From: Paraburkholderia elongata
Lineage (GTDB): Bacteria; Pseudomonadota; Gammaproteobacteria; Burkholderiales; Burkholderiaceae
NCBI RefSeq assembly: GCF_013177735.1
Contig: NZ_WOEZ01000195.1
Coordinates: 32,801 to 96,800, forward strand
Reading direction: 5' to 3'
Length of the DNA: 64,000 bases
The notes under the pieces were generated by a model. It was not told the origin of the DNA and ran no database searches. It worked only from the letters and a program-made list of their open reading frames with translations. Of the stretch, positions 42,977 through 52,329 are shown in pieces. How positions within the stretch are numbered: the stretch's first letter is position 1; each line of letters begins with the position of its first letter. Both the position numbers and the translations under genes were made by a program.

Positions 42977-43692
42977 GCGGCACCTTATATCTGATCCCAA
43001 ACACGCTCGGCGAAGGCGATGCCGACGCTCTCGACGCCGTCCTGCCCGCGCCGGTGCGCGCTCGCGCAGCGTCGCTGCAGTACTACATCGGCGAAAACGC
43101 GAAAACCACCCGCGCTTTCCTGAAGAAGGTCGGCACCGAAAGGCCGATCCAGGAAATCGAGATTCGCGAGTTGAACGTCAATACGCCGGCCGGTGAGATC
43201 GACAAACTACTCGCGCCTTTGCTGGCGGGCACGGATGCCGGCCTGGTGTCCGAAGCCGGCTGTCCGGCGGTCGCCGATCCGGGCGCTCTGCTGGTGCGTC
43301 GCGCGCATGAGCGTGGCGTAAAGGTCGTGCCGTTTGTCGGACCGAGTTCAATTCTGCTGGCCTTGATGGCCTCTGGCCTGAATGGCCAGAGTTTTGCTTT
43401 CCACGGCTATCTGCCGGTCGACGCCACCGAACGGGCCAAGCGCCTACGCGACCTGGAGCAGCAGTCGCGCAAAGCCAAACAAACGCAGATTTTTATCGAG
43501 ACGCCTTATCGGAATAAACCGCTGCTCGATACGTTGCTCGCAACGTGCGCGCCCTCCACCCTCGTTTGCGTTGCAGTCGATCTGACGCTGGAGACGGAAA
43601 CCATCGCCAGCCGCACCGTGGCCGACTGGAAGAAGAAACCGGCTATCGATTTGCACAAGCGGCCGGCAATTTTCCTGATCCTCGCCGTGTGA
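42973..43692 (+). CDS. RsmI/tetrapyrrole methylase-family SAM methyltransferase
   Basis: 239 residues from ATG at 42973, overlapping the Maf stop. It belongs to the tetrapyrrole methylase superfamily that includes RsmI: the segments GLVSEAGCPAVADPGALLV and VPFVGPSSILLALMASGLNG correspond to the SAM-binding loops. It lacks the long N-terminal GTLYVVATPIGN form of true RsmI, starting GTLYLIPNTLGEGD, so it is a paralogue of uncertain substrate. It ends at a strong terminator. Confidence 0.88.
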   Translation: MSGTLYLIPNTLGEGDADALDAVLPAPVRARAASLQYYIGENAKTTRAFLKKVGTERPIQEIEIRELNVNTPAGEIDKLLAPLLAGTDAGLVSEAGCPAVADPGALLVRRAHERGVKVVPFVGPSSILLALMASGLNGQSFAFHGYLPVDATERAKRLRDLEQQSRKAKQTQIFIETPYRNKPLLDTLLATCAPSTLVCVAVDLTLETETIASRTVADWKKKPAIDLHKRPAIFLILAV

Positions 43693-43763
43693 TGGCTGCT
43701 GCGTCTTAAACCGCTCAACTCGCCGCTCGACGCGCTGTTTGCCGCCTACCGGCGAAAAACAAA

Positions 43764-43802
43764 AAAGCCCCGTGCAATCGACTTTCGACCGCACGGGGCT
43801 TC
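43764..43802. terminator. Bidirectional terminator between methylase gene and sppA
   Basis: AGCCCCGTGC (43766-43775) pairs with GCACGGGGCT (43791-43800), with A-runs before and T-runs after. It terminates the rightward methylase transcript and the leftward sppA transcript. Confidence 0.92.
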
Positions 43803-43817
43803 TTTTTTAGCACTCAA

Positions 43818-44822
43818 TCACCGCAGACTCATCTTCCCGCCAAGCGCCATCGCGTGAACGGCGCCACTGCCGACTGCCGCGCCGAACTTGCGCGCCACGC
43901 GGTCCGTAATGCTCTCTTTGACCGTGTAGTCGACGATATCCGGCGCCTTGAAGAGATCGCGCGCGACGTAATCCGCGTCGCCGAAACCGTCGGCCAGCCC
44001 CAGTTCGACACTCTTCTGACCGGTCCAGAAGAGTCCCGAGAACATATCCGGCGTTTCGTGCAAGCGCTTGCCGCGGCCCTCACGCACGGCGTCGATGAAC
44101 TGCGCGTGGATCTGATCGAGCATGTCCTGCGCATGATCGTCCATCTTTGGCGTTTCCGGCGAGAACGGGTCGAAAAAGCCCTTGTTCTCCCCCGACGTGT
44201 GCAGGCGGCGCTGAATCCCGAGCTTATCCATCAGCCCGGTGAAGCCGAAGCTGTCCATCAGCACGCCAATCGAACCAACGATGCTCGCCTTGTCCACGTA
44301 TATCTTGTCGGCCGCCGCAGCCGCGTAATAGCCGCCCGACGCGCACATGTCGCCGACCACGACATACAACGGGATCGACGGATACTTGGCGCGCAACCGG
44401 CGAATCTCGTTGTAGATAATGCCGGCCTGCACCGGGCTGCCGCCCGGGCTGTTACAGCGCAGGATCACGCCTGCCGTACCCGCATCGTCGAACGCACTTT
44501 CCAGTGCGGTGTTGATATCTTCGGCGTTCGCATTCGTATCAGCAGAGATTTCACCATCAATCGACACCATTGCCGTATGCCGGCCAGTGGTCGAAACCTT
44601 GTCGCCGGAGAAATCGAACACACCCCATACCGCCAGCAGCAAGACGATCAGGAACACAAACCGGAAGAAGATCTTCCAGCGGCGTGCCGCGCGCTGCTCG
44701 GTGATTGCCGCAAGCGCGATGCGCTCGAGCGCGGCGCGCTCCCAGCCCGGCTCATCGGCAGGCGTGCGGGGACGGCCTGTCAGGGACGGTTCCTTCGGTT
44801 CGGGAGTCAAGTTGTCAGACAT
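43818..44822 (-). CDS. sppA: S49 family signal peptide peptidase (SppA)
   Basis: 334 residues. One N-terminal membrane helix (about residues 48-66, FFRFVFLIVLLLAVWGVF) then a single peptidase domain, the short SppA form. The nucleophile Ser lies in MCASGGYYAAAAADKIYVD and the general-base Lys follows in the region SIVGSIGVLMDSFGFTGLMD-K. SppA degrades cleaved signal peptides in the membrane and periplasm. It lies downstream of the Rieske gene on the same strand with a 33-base gap. Confidence 0.94.
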   Translation of the reverse strand: MSDNLTPEPKEPSLTGRPRTPADEPGWERAALERIALAAITEQRAARRWKIFFRFVFLIVLLLAVWGVFDFSGDKVSTTGRHTAMVSIDGEISADTNANAEDINTALESAFDDAGTAGVILRCNSPGGSPVQAGIIYNEIRRLRAKYPSIPLYVVVGDMCASGGYYAAAAADKIYVDKASIVGSIGVLMDSFGFTGLMDKLGIQRRLHTSGENKGFFDPFSPETPKMDDHAQDMLDQIHAQFIDAVREGRGKRLHETPDMFSGLFWTGQKSVELGLADGFGDADYVARDLFKAPDIVDYTVKESITDRVARKFGAAVGSGAVHAMALGGKMSLR

Positions 44823-44855
44823 GCGGTGCAGTGGAAAGGTCGAAGAGGAGAAAAG

Positions 44856-45260
44856 TCAGGGCGTGGCCGGGCGTAGTTCGCCGTCCGGCAGCCAGAACAC
44901 GGCACGGCCTTCAGGTGTATCCCGCTCGTCAACCCGGACGGGGCGCAACCGGCCGCCGCGGCACGGGCCGCCGACGCATTTGCCCGTATCAGGCGCGTAA
45001 ATCGCGCCATGTGTAGCGCACATCAAGTATAAACCGGACGATTCGAAGAACTGCCCTTCGGCCCAATCGAGCTCCATCGGCACGTGGGCGCAGCGGTTCA
45101 GATAGCCGTATGCGCGGCCATCATAGCGAACGAAAAATACCACGACGTCGCCGTCGCCGAACCTGGCCGCGCGCCGCACGCCCGCGCCGCCGTCGACCAG
45201 TTCTTCAGACGCGCAAATGCGAACAGCCTGGGTCGCCGCCTCGGTCATACCCATGCTCAT
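44856..45260 (-). CDS. Rieske [2Fe-2S] domain protein
   Basis: 134 residues. Box I C-x-H is in NRCAHVPMELD and box II C-x2-H in MCATHGAIYAPDTG, the ligands of a Rieske cluster. The domain has no oxygenase catalytic part and no membrane anchor, so it is a small soluble electron carrier or sensor of the ferredoxin type. The end ELRPATP is near the sppA start. Its start overlaps the stop of the phosphatase gene by four bases. Confidence 0.92.
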   Translation of the reverse strand: MSMGMTEAATQAVRICASEELVDGGAGVRRAARFGDGDVVVFFVRYDGRAYGYLNRCAHVPMELDWAEGQFFESSGLYLMCATHGAIYAPDTGKCVGGPCRGGRLRPVRVDERDTPEGRAVFWLPDGELRPATP

Positions 45261-45916
45261 GCGTTCTCTCGCAGCCAGCCAGACAGCGCGCTCACGCTGG
45301 AGGCGACGAATTTCGGCGACAGAGCGGCCAGCGAACCGGCAGGATGCGCGCCGTATGTGACACCAATGCCCGCGACGCCCGCATTGATCGCCATCTGCAG
45401 ATCGTGCGTCGTATCGCCCACCATCACCGTGCGCACCAGATCCTGCCCCAGTTCACGGGTAAGTTCGTGCAGCATGGCCGGATGCGGCTTCGAGAAGGTT
45501 TCGTCCGCGCAGCGGGTGCCGTCGAACAGGCTCGTCAGCCGCGATTGATCGAGCGCGCGGTTCAGCCCGACGCGGCTCTTGCCGGTCGCCACCGCCAGCA
45601 GATAACCCTGATCGCGCAATTCCTGCAGCATTTCGCGCACGCCGGCGAACAGCTCGGTGGTCTGATCCTTCACTAAATAGTGAAAGCGATAGCGCTCCGC
45701 CAGACGCGGGTAATCGGCCGGATCGAGCGTGGGCGCGGCGATTTGCAGCGCGTCGCGCAGGCCGAGACCGATCACGTAGCTGGCGGCCTCATCGGCGGGA
45801 ACCGGCAGACCGAGATCGCGGCATGCCGCCTGGATGCTGCGCGTGATATGCGCGGTCGAATCCATCAACGTCCCGTCCCAGTCGAAGACGATCAAATCAA
45901 ATTGCTCTCTAGCCAT
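45257..45916 (-). CDS. HAD-IA hydrolase, phosphoglycolate phosphatase-like
   Basis: 219 residues from ATG at 45916 (MAREQFDLIVFDWDGTLMDS); the frame to 45976 overlaps rluC. Motif I is DWDGTLMD, motif II Ser/Thr in AVATGKSRVG, motif III Lys in KPHPAMLHE, motif IV GDTTHDLQMAINAG. The helical cap is the C1 type of Gph. The most similar known activity is phosphoglycolate phosphatase, but HAD substrate calls from sequence are weak. Its start overlaps the rluC stop region by eight bases. Confidence 0.9.
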   Translation of the reverse strand: MAREQFDLIVFDWDGTLMDSTAHITRSIQAACRDLGLPVPADEAASYVIGLGLRDALQIAAPTLDPADYPRLAERYRFHYLVKDQTTELFAGVREMLQELRDQGYLLAVATGKSRVGLNRALDQSRLTSLFDGTRCADETFSKPHPAMLHELTRELGQDLVRTVMVGDTTHDLQMAINAGVAGIGVTYGAHPAGSLAALSPKFVASSVSALSGWLRENA

Positions 45917-46943
45917 GCGGTATCGTCTCCGGGTTTGACCCACTTCGTAATTCACGTAATTCATTGAGCTGCGCAACGAAACTGCGGCATTCAGCCGGCA
46001 GCGGCGCCTCGAACTGCACGGGTGCGCCAGTTGCCGGGTGCGTCAACTTAAGACGGTAAGCGTGCAGGAACATGCGCTTCAGGCCAGGCTTGGCGTTGGC
46101 GCGCGCCAGCGCCTTGTTCAGCGCGAAGTCACCGTATTTCGCATCGCCGACGATCGGCAGCTCCAGATGCTGCAAATGGACGCGAATCTGATGCGTGCGG
46201 CCGGTCTTCAGTTCCGCCTCGAGCAGCGCGTACTCCGGCCAGCGATCGATCAGATTGAAGACCGTGTGCGACGCAAGGCCGTCGGCCTGGACGCGCACAC
46301 GCCGTTCGCCGTCCGCGGTCAAATACTTATGCAGCGGCTCCTTGACTGCGCGGCGGCGACCCCAGTCGCTCGCCCACTCGCCGTGGACGCACGCATAGTA
46401 GCGCTTATCCATCTTGTTCTCGCGAATCTGCTCGTGCAGATTGACCAGCGCGGAGCGCTTTTTGGCGAGCATCAGGATGCCGGACGTCTCGCGGTCCAGC
46501 CGATGCACCAATTCGAGGAATTTCGCCTGCGGTCGCGCTTCGCGCATCTGTTCGATCACGCCGAACGCAACACCGCTGCCACCGTGGACCGCCACGCCGG
46601 CCGGTTTGTCGATCACGAGCATGTGCTCGTCTTCAAAAATAATTTTGAAATCGGCGCTCGGCACCGGCGCGTGGGCGATCGCCTCGTTCGGTTGAGCGAC
46701 GCGAATAGGTGGCACACGCACCAGATCGCCCAGCTCAAGGCGGTACTGCGCGTCTATCCGGCCCTTATTCACACGCACTTCCCCGCTACGCAGGATGCGG
46801 TAAATATGGCTTTTTGGCACGCCCTTACAGACGCGCAAAAGGAAGTTATCAATGCGCTGTCCGGCCGCACTGTCGTCGATCTCGATCATCGAGACCTGGT
46901 CGCTTGCGACCGATTTCTGGGATATTTTGCCTAACTCTTTCAT
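45909..46943 (-). CDS. rluC: 23S rRNA pseudouridine synthase RluC
   Basis: 344 residues from ATG at 46943 (MKELGKISQKSVAS); an ATG 20 codons later is possible. The N-terminal S4 domain reads RIDNFLLRVCKGVPKSHIYR. The catalytic Asp is in LVHRLDRETSGILMLAKK, and RTHQIRVHLQHLELPIVGD is the usual second motif. RluC makes pseudouridines 955, 2504 and 2580 (E. coli numbering) in 23S rRNA. It is divergent from rne across a 734-base gap, a neighbourhood shared with E. coli rne-rluC. Confidence 0.95.
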   Translation of the reverse strand: MKELGKISQKSVASDQVSMIEIDDSAAGQRIDNFLLRVCKGVPKSHIYRILRSGEVRVNKGRIDAQYRLELGDLVRVPPIRVAQPNEAIAHAPVPSADFKIIFEDEHMLVIDKPAGVAVHGGSGVAFGVIEQMREARPQAKFLELVHRLDRETSGILMLAKKRSALVNLHEQIRENKMDKRYYACVHGEWASDWGRRRAVKEPLHKYLTADGERRVRVQADGLASHTVFNLIDRWPEYALLEAELKTGRTHQIRVHLQHLELPIVGDAKYGDFALNKALARANAKPGLKRMFLHAYRLKLTHPATGAPVQFEAPLPAECRSFVAQLNELRELRSGSNPETIPHG

Positions 46944-47677
46944 TATGAATATAATTTGCCCAGCAGTCTGCGGCGGCCGGCGCAGTGTCCGGAATTCGGG
47001 CGGATTGCGCAGGCGCAAGCGATAAACCATTATTTTACTTGCGCCGGGGTCTGGTTGCTCACCCTGAAAATGAGATGCAACATGTTGCACGCACGAAGTC
47101 AGTGCCCGGCAGGGACGGCGCCCACAGGCGCGTTCGGTCAAGGTCGGCTTCGACGGTAACGGAATTTTGGTAAAAAAGAATTTAACTTTCAGCTTCGGTA
47201 TCGGGCGGTCTGACGCCCTGCTGTACGAAGCTGCCGGTTGCGAAAATACGGCGTGCGCCCGAGGCGTCTTGTAGAAAGTACAAGACATGGCGACGTCAAA
47301 ATGAGGCGAGACACCCCCAGCGAGAAAAGACGCGCCGACTGCGCGAACTTCCCGCTGCGGCATGACCGCAGCCTTCGACCCTCCGGTCACGCGCCCAGTT
47401 GGCGCACCGGCGCGAGTGGACGCAAGGCTTATGAAGGTCTGCTGGCAGAACCCGCGGCGTGTCGGGTCGTTATTTGAAGCCGTGTTCGCATGTGCCCTGC
47501 GGCACCGTGCCCATTTTTCAATGGGGCCGGGCCCTCTCAGGCAATTCTCCCGCCATTTTTCCCGCTCCAGCGTGCTTGTGAAAACACAATAAGGCGCGGC
47601 ATGCCGCTGCCCGTTTGGCTCTCGCGACTGACAACCGCGCCGCCAGGGGCCACGCTAAGCCGCTCTGGAGCCGTTCA
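46944..47677 (+). promoter_or_regulatory. Long divergent region, includes the rne 5' leader
   Basis: 734 bases between rluC and rne with no gene I can support; open frames here have poor starts and no family resemblance. In E. coli, rne has a 361-base leader whose hairpins let RNase E control its own mRNA. A similar untranslated leader is likely here. AT-rich patches near 46930-46960 and 47025-47040 could hold the rluC and rne promoters. Small inverted repeats are common but no strong T-run terminator is seen. Confidence 0.5.
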
Positions 47678-50600
47678 ATGAAACGAATGTTGTTCAACGC
47701 GACGCAGCAGGAAGAACTGCGCGTCGCCATCGTCGATGGGCAAAAACTCATCGATATCGACATCGAAACCGCCGGGCGCGAACAGCGCAAAGGCAATATT
47801 TACAAGGGCATCATCACCCGCATCGAGCCTTCGCTCGAAGCCTGCTTCGTCAACTACGGCGAAGACCGCCACGGCTTTTTGCCGTTCAAGGAAGTCGCCC
47901 GCCAGTATTTCCGCGACGGCGTCGACATGCGCTCCGCGCGCATCCAGGACGCCCTGAAAGAAGGTCAGGAACTGATCGTTCAGGTCGAAAAGGAAGAGCG
48001 CGGCAACAAGGGCGCAGCCCTCACCACCTTCATCTCGCTCGCCGGCCGGTATCTGGTATTGATGCCGAACAACCCGCGCGGCGGCGGTGTGTCGCGCCGG
48101 ATCGAAGGCGACGACCGTCAGGAACTGCGCGAAACCATGGCCCAGCTGCAATTGCCGGAAGGCATGAGCATCATCGCGCGCACGGCCGGTATTGGCCGCA
48201 GCGCCGAAGAGCTGCAGTGGGACCTGAACTACCTGATGCAACTGTGGCGCGCCATCGAGGCTGCGTCGCAAAGCGGTTCGAGCGGCCAGCCGATGCTGAT
48301 TTATCTCGAATCGAGCCTGGTGATCCGCGCGATTCGTGACTATTTCCAGCCGGATATCGGCGAAATCCTGATCGACACCACCGAAATCCATGACCAGGCC
48401 CGCGCCTTCATGGATATTGTGATGCCGGACAATGTCAGCAAGGTGAAGCGGTATCACGACGACGTGCCGCTGTTCTCGCGCTTCCAGATTGAACACCAGA
48501 TCGAAACCGCGTACTCGCGCACCGTGCCGCTGCCCTCCGGCGGCGCCATCGTGATCGACCACACGGAAGCACTGGTCGCGATCGACGTGAACTCGGCGCG
48601 CGCCACCAAGGGCGCCGACATCGAGGAAACGGCTGCACGCACCAACCTCGAAGCCGCCGACGAAGTGGCCCGCCAGTTGCGCCTGCGCGACCTGGGCGGC
48701 CTGATCGTGATCGACTTCATCGACATGGAGTCGGCCAAGAGCCAGCGTGAAGTCGAACAACGCCTGAAAGACGCCTTGAAGCACGACCGTGCGCGCGTCC
48801 AGATGGGCAAGATCTCGCGCTTCGGCCTGATGGAACTGTCGCGTCAGCGTCTGCGCCCGGCTTTGTCGGAAGGCAGCCATGTGACCTGCCCGCGCTGTAA
48901 CGGCACGGGCCACATCCGCGATACCGAATCGTCCGCGCTGCAAGTGCTGCGGATCATTCAGGAAGAAGCGATGAAGGAAAACACCGCGGCGATCCATTGC
49001 CAGGTGCCGGTCGAAGTGACCGCCTTCCTGTTGAACGAAAAGCGCGCGGAAATCAACAAGATCGAATCGCGTTTCAAGGTCAATGTCGTCCTGATCCCGA
49101 ACAAGCACCTCGACACGCCGCACTACAAGCTCGAGCGCCTGCGTCACGACGACGCGCGCCTCGACGAGCCGCGCGCCTCGTGGAAGATGGCCGAAGAAGC
49201 AGCCCACGAACTGGAATCGGAAACCGGTTACAGCAAGCGCGCCGAGGAAGTGAAGCCGAAACAGGAAGCCGCGGTCAAGGGCATCACGCCTGAAAAGCCG
49301 GCGCCAAGCGCGCCGGTCCGTCCGGCGGCAACGCCGGCTCCGGTGGCCGTCACCCCGGCCGGTGGCGGCTTTATCGGCTGGCTGAAGAATCTGTTCGGCA
49401 TGCAGCCGGCCGCGCCGGCGCCTGTCGCTCCGGCTACGACCGAAAAGCAGGCGCGCCCGCAACGCGGCGAACGCACGGAGCGCGGTGAGCGCATCGGCGA
49501 ACGCGGCGGCGATCGCAACCGCAATCGCCGTGGCGGCGCAGGCGGCCGCGATGCAGCGGGCCGCGGCGAAGGCACGAGCGGCGGCCGCCAGGTTCAAGGT
49601 CAGCAGCCGTCGTCGCAGCGTCGCGAGGAACGCGAACCGCGTGAAGGACGTGAGGCGCGCGAAGGTCGTGAACCGCGCGAAGCACGTGAATCGCGCGAGC
49701 CGCGTGGTACCCGTGAGCCGCGTGAGGCCCGTGAAGGCCGCGAACCGCGCGAGGCTCGTGAGCCGCGTGAAGGTCGCGAGGGCCGTGACAATCGCGGTAG
49801 CGATCGTGCGGAAACCGTCGACGGCGCACCGCGCGCCGAACGTGGTGAGCGCCAAGAACGCGGCGAACGCCGTGAGCGTGGCGAGCGCCGCAAGCAGCAG
49901 CCGGAAGCGGCAGATGCACTGACGCAGCAAAACGACGCGCAATCCGCGGAAGAACTGGCGCAAAACCAGACCGCTTTGGGCGAAAACGGTGCACCGGTCG
50001 ATCAGGAAGCGGTGGCGCGTGAAGGTGAAGAGCGCCGTCGTCGCCGTCGCGGCCGTCGTGGTGGCCGTCGTGAGCGTGAAGAAGACGTGAACGGCAACCT
50101 GGCTGCGGACGTCGCGGAAGCTGAAGGCGACAATGTCAATGTGACCGACGAAGCACCAGTGCGCACCGCGCATCAACCGGTCGAGCACAAGGCTGACGTC
50201 AACGAAGCAAACGCCGTTAAGCCGGTGGAAGTGGTTGTCGCTGCTGTCGCGACGGAAACCGCTGTCGTCAGCGAACTGCATGTTGCAACCGCGACGCCAG
50301 CTCTGGCCGTCGAGCAGACTGCGAAGACGGAAACGGCTGTGCTGGTCGCAGAAGCGCCGGTGGCGCCGGTGGCGGTCGAGCAAGCAGTGGAAGCGCCGGT
50401 GGTGCAAGCCGCTGCCGCGCCGGTCGAAGCCGCGCAAGCTGTGCCGGCCGCCAGTGAGACGGTTTCGCACGTCGAACCGGTCGCTCGCGTTGAGGCTCCG
50501 TTTGAAGCTCGGGTTGAAGCCCCTGCCGAAGCGCGAGTCGAAACGCCGGCAGTTGCTCCGGTCGTGGAAGCGCAAGCCGCACCGGCTCCGGTAGAAACTG

Positions 50601-50965
50601 CGGCCCAGGCGGCAGTGATCGAAGCACCGGCCGCCCAGCCGGCGCCGCAAGCCGCGATCATCGAACCGCAACCGGTCGCTCCGGCAGTTGAAGCGGTCGT
50701 TGAACCGGCAGCAGTCGAGCCGGCGCCCGTTGCAGTTGCTCCGCAAGCACCGCGTAGCGCCGGTGTGTCGGCGGAAGCCCTGAAGCCGGTGCTGGAACAA
50801 GCCGGTCTCGTCTGGGTGAACACCGACGCCGACAAGCTGCGAGTCGCGCAGGAAGCGGCTGCGCAAGCGGCCAAGCCGGTTCGCGTGGGTCGCGAGCGAA
50901 AGGCGTTGCCGCCGGTCGAAACCGCGCCGATGCAAATGGTGGAAACCGGTAAGCACCCGCAGTAA
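47678..50965 (+). CDS. rne: Ribonuclease E
   Basis: 1095 residues from ATG at 47678 with TGGAG upstream. The catalytic half holds the S1 domain (about residues 36-118), the RNase H-like and DNase I-like parts with the metal-binding Asp residues in ALVAIDVNSARATKG and GGLIVIDFIDM, and the Zn-link CPRCNGTG (Cys404, Cys407). The C-terminal half is disordered: first Glu/Arg/Gly blocks at about 49618-49810 (REPREAREGRE type), then Arg-rich RRRRRGRRGGRRERE, then a long Ala/Val/Pro/Glu stretch at about 50220-50750. RNase E starts mRNA decay and processes rRNA and tRNA; the tail is expected to scaffold partners and bind RNA, but no helicase or enolase site can be named here. Confidence 0.97.
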   Translation: MKRMLFNATQQEELRVAIVDGQKLIDIDIETAGREQRKGNIYKGIITRIEPSLEACFVNYGEDRHGFLPFKEVARQYFRDGVDMRSARIQDALKEGQELIVQVEKEERGNKGAALTTFISLAGRYLVLMPNNPRGGGVSRRIEGDDRQELRETMAQLQLPEGMSIIARTAGIGRSAEELQWDLNYLMQLWRAIEAASQSGSSGQPMLIYLESSLVIRAIRDYFQPDIGEILIDTTEIHDQARAFMDIVMPDNVSKVKRYHDDVPLFSRFQIEHQIETAYSRTVPLPSGGAIVIDHTEALVAIDVNSARATKGADIEETAARTNLEAADEVARQLRLRDLGGLIVIDFIDMESAKSQREVEQRLKDALKHDRARVQMGKISRFGLMELSRQRLRPALSEGSHVTCPRCNGTGHIRDTESSALQVLRIIQEEAMKENTAAIHCQVPVEVTAFLLNEKRAEINKIESRFKVNVVLIPNKHLDTPHYKLERLRHDDARLDEPRASWKMAEEAAHELESETGYSKRAEEVKPKQEAAVKGITPEKPAPSAPVRPAATPAPVAVTPAGGGFIGWLKNLFGMQPAAPAPVAPATTEKQARPQRGERTERGERIGERGGDRNRNRRGGAGGRDAAGRGEGTSGGRQVQGQQPSSQRREEREPREGREAREGREPREARESREPRGTREPREAREGREPREAREPREGREGRDNRGSDRAETVDGAPRAERGERQERGERRERGERRKQQPEAADALTQQNDAQSAEELAQNQTALGENGAPVDQEAVAREGEERRRRRRGRRGGRREREEDVNGNLAADVAEAEGDNVNVTDEAPVRTAHQPVEHKADVNEANAVKPVEVVVAAVATETAVVSELHVATATPALAVEQTAKTETAVLVAEAPVAPVAVEQAVEAPVVQAAAAPVEAAQAVPAASETVSHVEPVARVEAPFEARVEAPAEARVETPAVAPVVEAQAAPAPVETAAQAAVIEAPAAQPAPQAAIIEPQPVAPAVEAVVEPAAVEPAPVAVAPQAPRSAGVSAEALKPVLEQAGLVWVNTDADKLRVAQEAAAQAAKPVRVGRERKALPPVETAPMQMVETGKHPQ

Positions 50966-50982
50966 GCGAACCCCTGCCATGC

Positions 50983-51012
50983 AAAAAGCCCGCCCTCACC
51001 GGCGGGCTTTTT
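50983..51012 (+). terminator. Rho-independent terminator of rne
   Basis: AAAAAGCCCGCC (50983-50994) pairs with GGCGGGCTTTTT (51001-51012) around CTCACC and is followed by GTTTTT. It lies 17 bases after the rne stop. Confidence 0.95.
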
Positions 51013-51207
51013 GTTTTTATGGGCGTCGCGCGCCCGCCCAATTGCGTGCCATATGCCACTCCCCGTATACCCGGACAGCGTCCAGGGGTCGGCAGCCGCC
51101 GGTTGCATTTCCGCTAGAATGAAGATCTAGGTTCCAATCGCAGCACCGGTCACAGCACCTAAGCAGCACCTAAGCAGCCCGAAACGAAGCATCAAGCGAA
51201 GCAATTC

Positions 51208-52317
51208 ATGTCCCGACGCATCATCCCTGTTGCCGATCTCAGCGCGGTGCCGGTCATTTCCGGCCCCGTGCAGGCGCCCAGCGGCGCGCTGCACGACACG
51301 CTGGCGCGCCCGCTGCGCGATCTGCGCATCTCGGTGACGGATCGCTGCAACTTCCGCTGCGTCTACTGCATGCCGCGCGCGGTGTTCGACAAGGATTACG
51401 CGTTCTTGCCGCATAGCGCGCTGCTCAGCTTCGAAGAAATCGAACGGCTGGCGCGGCTCTTCGTCGCACACGGCGTCGAGAAAATCCGTCTTACGGGTGG
51501 CGAGCCGCTCCTGCGCAAAAATCTGGAATTCCTGATCGAACGGCTCGCGCAACTCACCACGCCGGAAGGCCGCCCGCTCGATCTGACGCTGACCACCAAT
51601 GGCTCGCTACTGAAGCGCAAGGCGCGCAGCCTGAAAGACGCCGGCCTGACCCGCGTGACAGTGAGTCTCGACGCGCTCGACGACACCTTGTTCCGCCGCA
51701 TGAACGACGCCGACTTTGCGGTCGCCGACGTGCTGGACGGAATCGCCGCGGCCCACGCGGTGGGGCTCGCACCGGTGAAGGTCAATATGGTCGTCAAGCG
51801 CGGCACCAACGACAGCGAAATCGTGCCGATGGCGCGTCACTTCAAAGGCACGGGCGCGGTGCTGCGCTTTATCGAGTACATGGACGTGGGCACGTCGAAC
51901 GGCTGGAACATGACCGAAGTGCTGCCTTCCGCTGATGTCGTGACGCGCATTGCCGAGCATTTCCCGCTCGTGCCGCTCGAAGCGCACAGCGCAGCCGAAA
52001 CCGCCCAGCGCTGGGGTTACGTGGACGGCGGCGGCGAGATCGGCGTGATTTCGAGCGTGACACGCGCGTTTTGCGGCAGTTGTACGCGCGCGCGCCTATC
52101 GACAGAGGGCAAGCTGTACCTGTGCCTGTTCGCGTCGTCGGGTCACGATCTGCGCGCGTTGCTGCGCAGCGGTGCGAGCGATGCCGATATCACCACCGCC
52201 GTCGCCGAAATCTGGCAAGGCCGCAGCGACCGTTATTCGCAACTGCGTGGCAGCAGCGCGGCCGCGCCGCGCGAGCAGGACGGCCGCCGCGTGGAAATGT
52301 CGTACATCGGCGGCTAA
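51208..52317 (+). CDS. moaA: GTP 3',8-cyclase MoaA
   Basis: 369 residues. Radical SAM motif C-x3-C-x2-C is in SVTDRCNFRCVYCMP, and the second 4Fe-4S site is FCGSCTRARLSTEGKLYLCL. The C-terminal GG (SYIGG) is conserved in MoaA. It rearranges GTP in the first step of molybdopterin synthesis. The first 30 residues are a variable extension. It is followed 12 bases later by mobA and then moeA. The leader has an 11-base direct repeat CAGCACCTAAG near 51155; no molybdenum-cofactor riboswitch was recognised. Confidence 0.97.
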   Translation: MSRRIIPVADLSAVPVISGPVQAPSGALHDTLARPLRDLRISVTDRCNFRCVYCMPRAVFDKDYAFLPHSALLSFEEIERLARLFVAHGVEKIRLTGGEPLLRKNLEFLIERLAQLTTPEGRPLDLTLTTNGSLLKRKARSLKDAGLTRVTVSLDALDDTLFRRMNDADFAVADVLDGIAAAHAVGLAPVKVNMVVKRGTNDSEIVPMARHFKGTGAVLRFIEYMDVGTSNGWNMTEVLPSADVVTRIAEHFPLVPLEAHSAAETAQRWGYVDGGGEIGVISSVTRAFCGSCTRARLSTEGKLYLCLFASSGHDLRALLRSGASDADITTAVAEIWQGRSDRYSQLRGSSAAAPREQDGRRVEMSYIGG

Positions 52318-52329
52318 ACGGCCAAGCCC

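Noticed and set aside
47675..50980. 1101-residue open frame antisense to the whole of rne
   Set aside because: It mirrors rne codon by codon; the long openness follows from high GC and rne's repetitive Arg/Glu/Ala codons. It has no family resemblance or ribosome site.
51013..51207. Possible molybdenum-cofactor riboswitch before moaA
   Set aside because: I could not find the conserved multi-stem pattern of that class; only a short direct repeat is visible.
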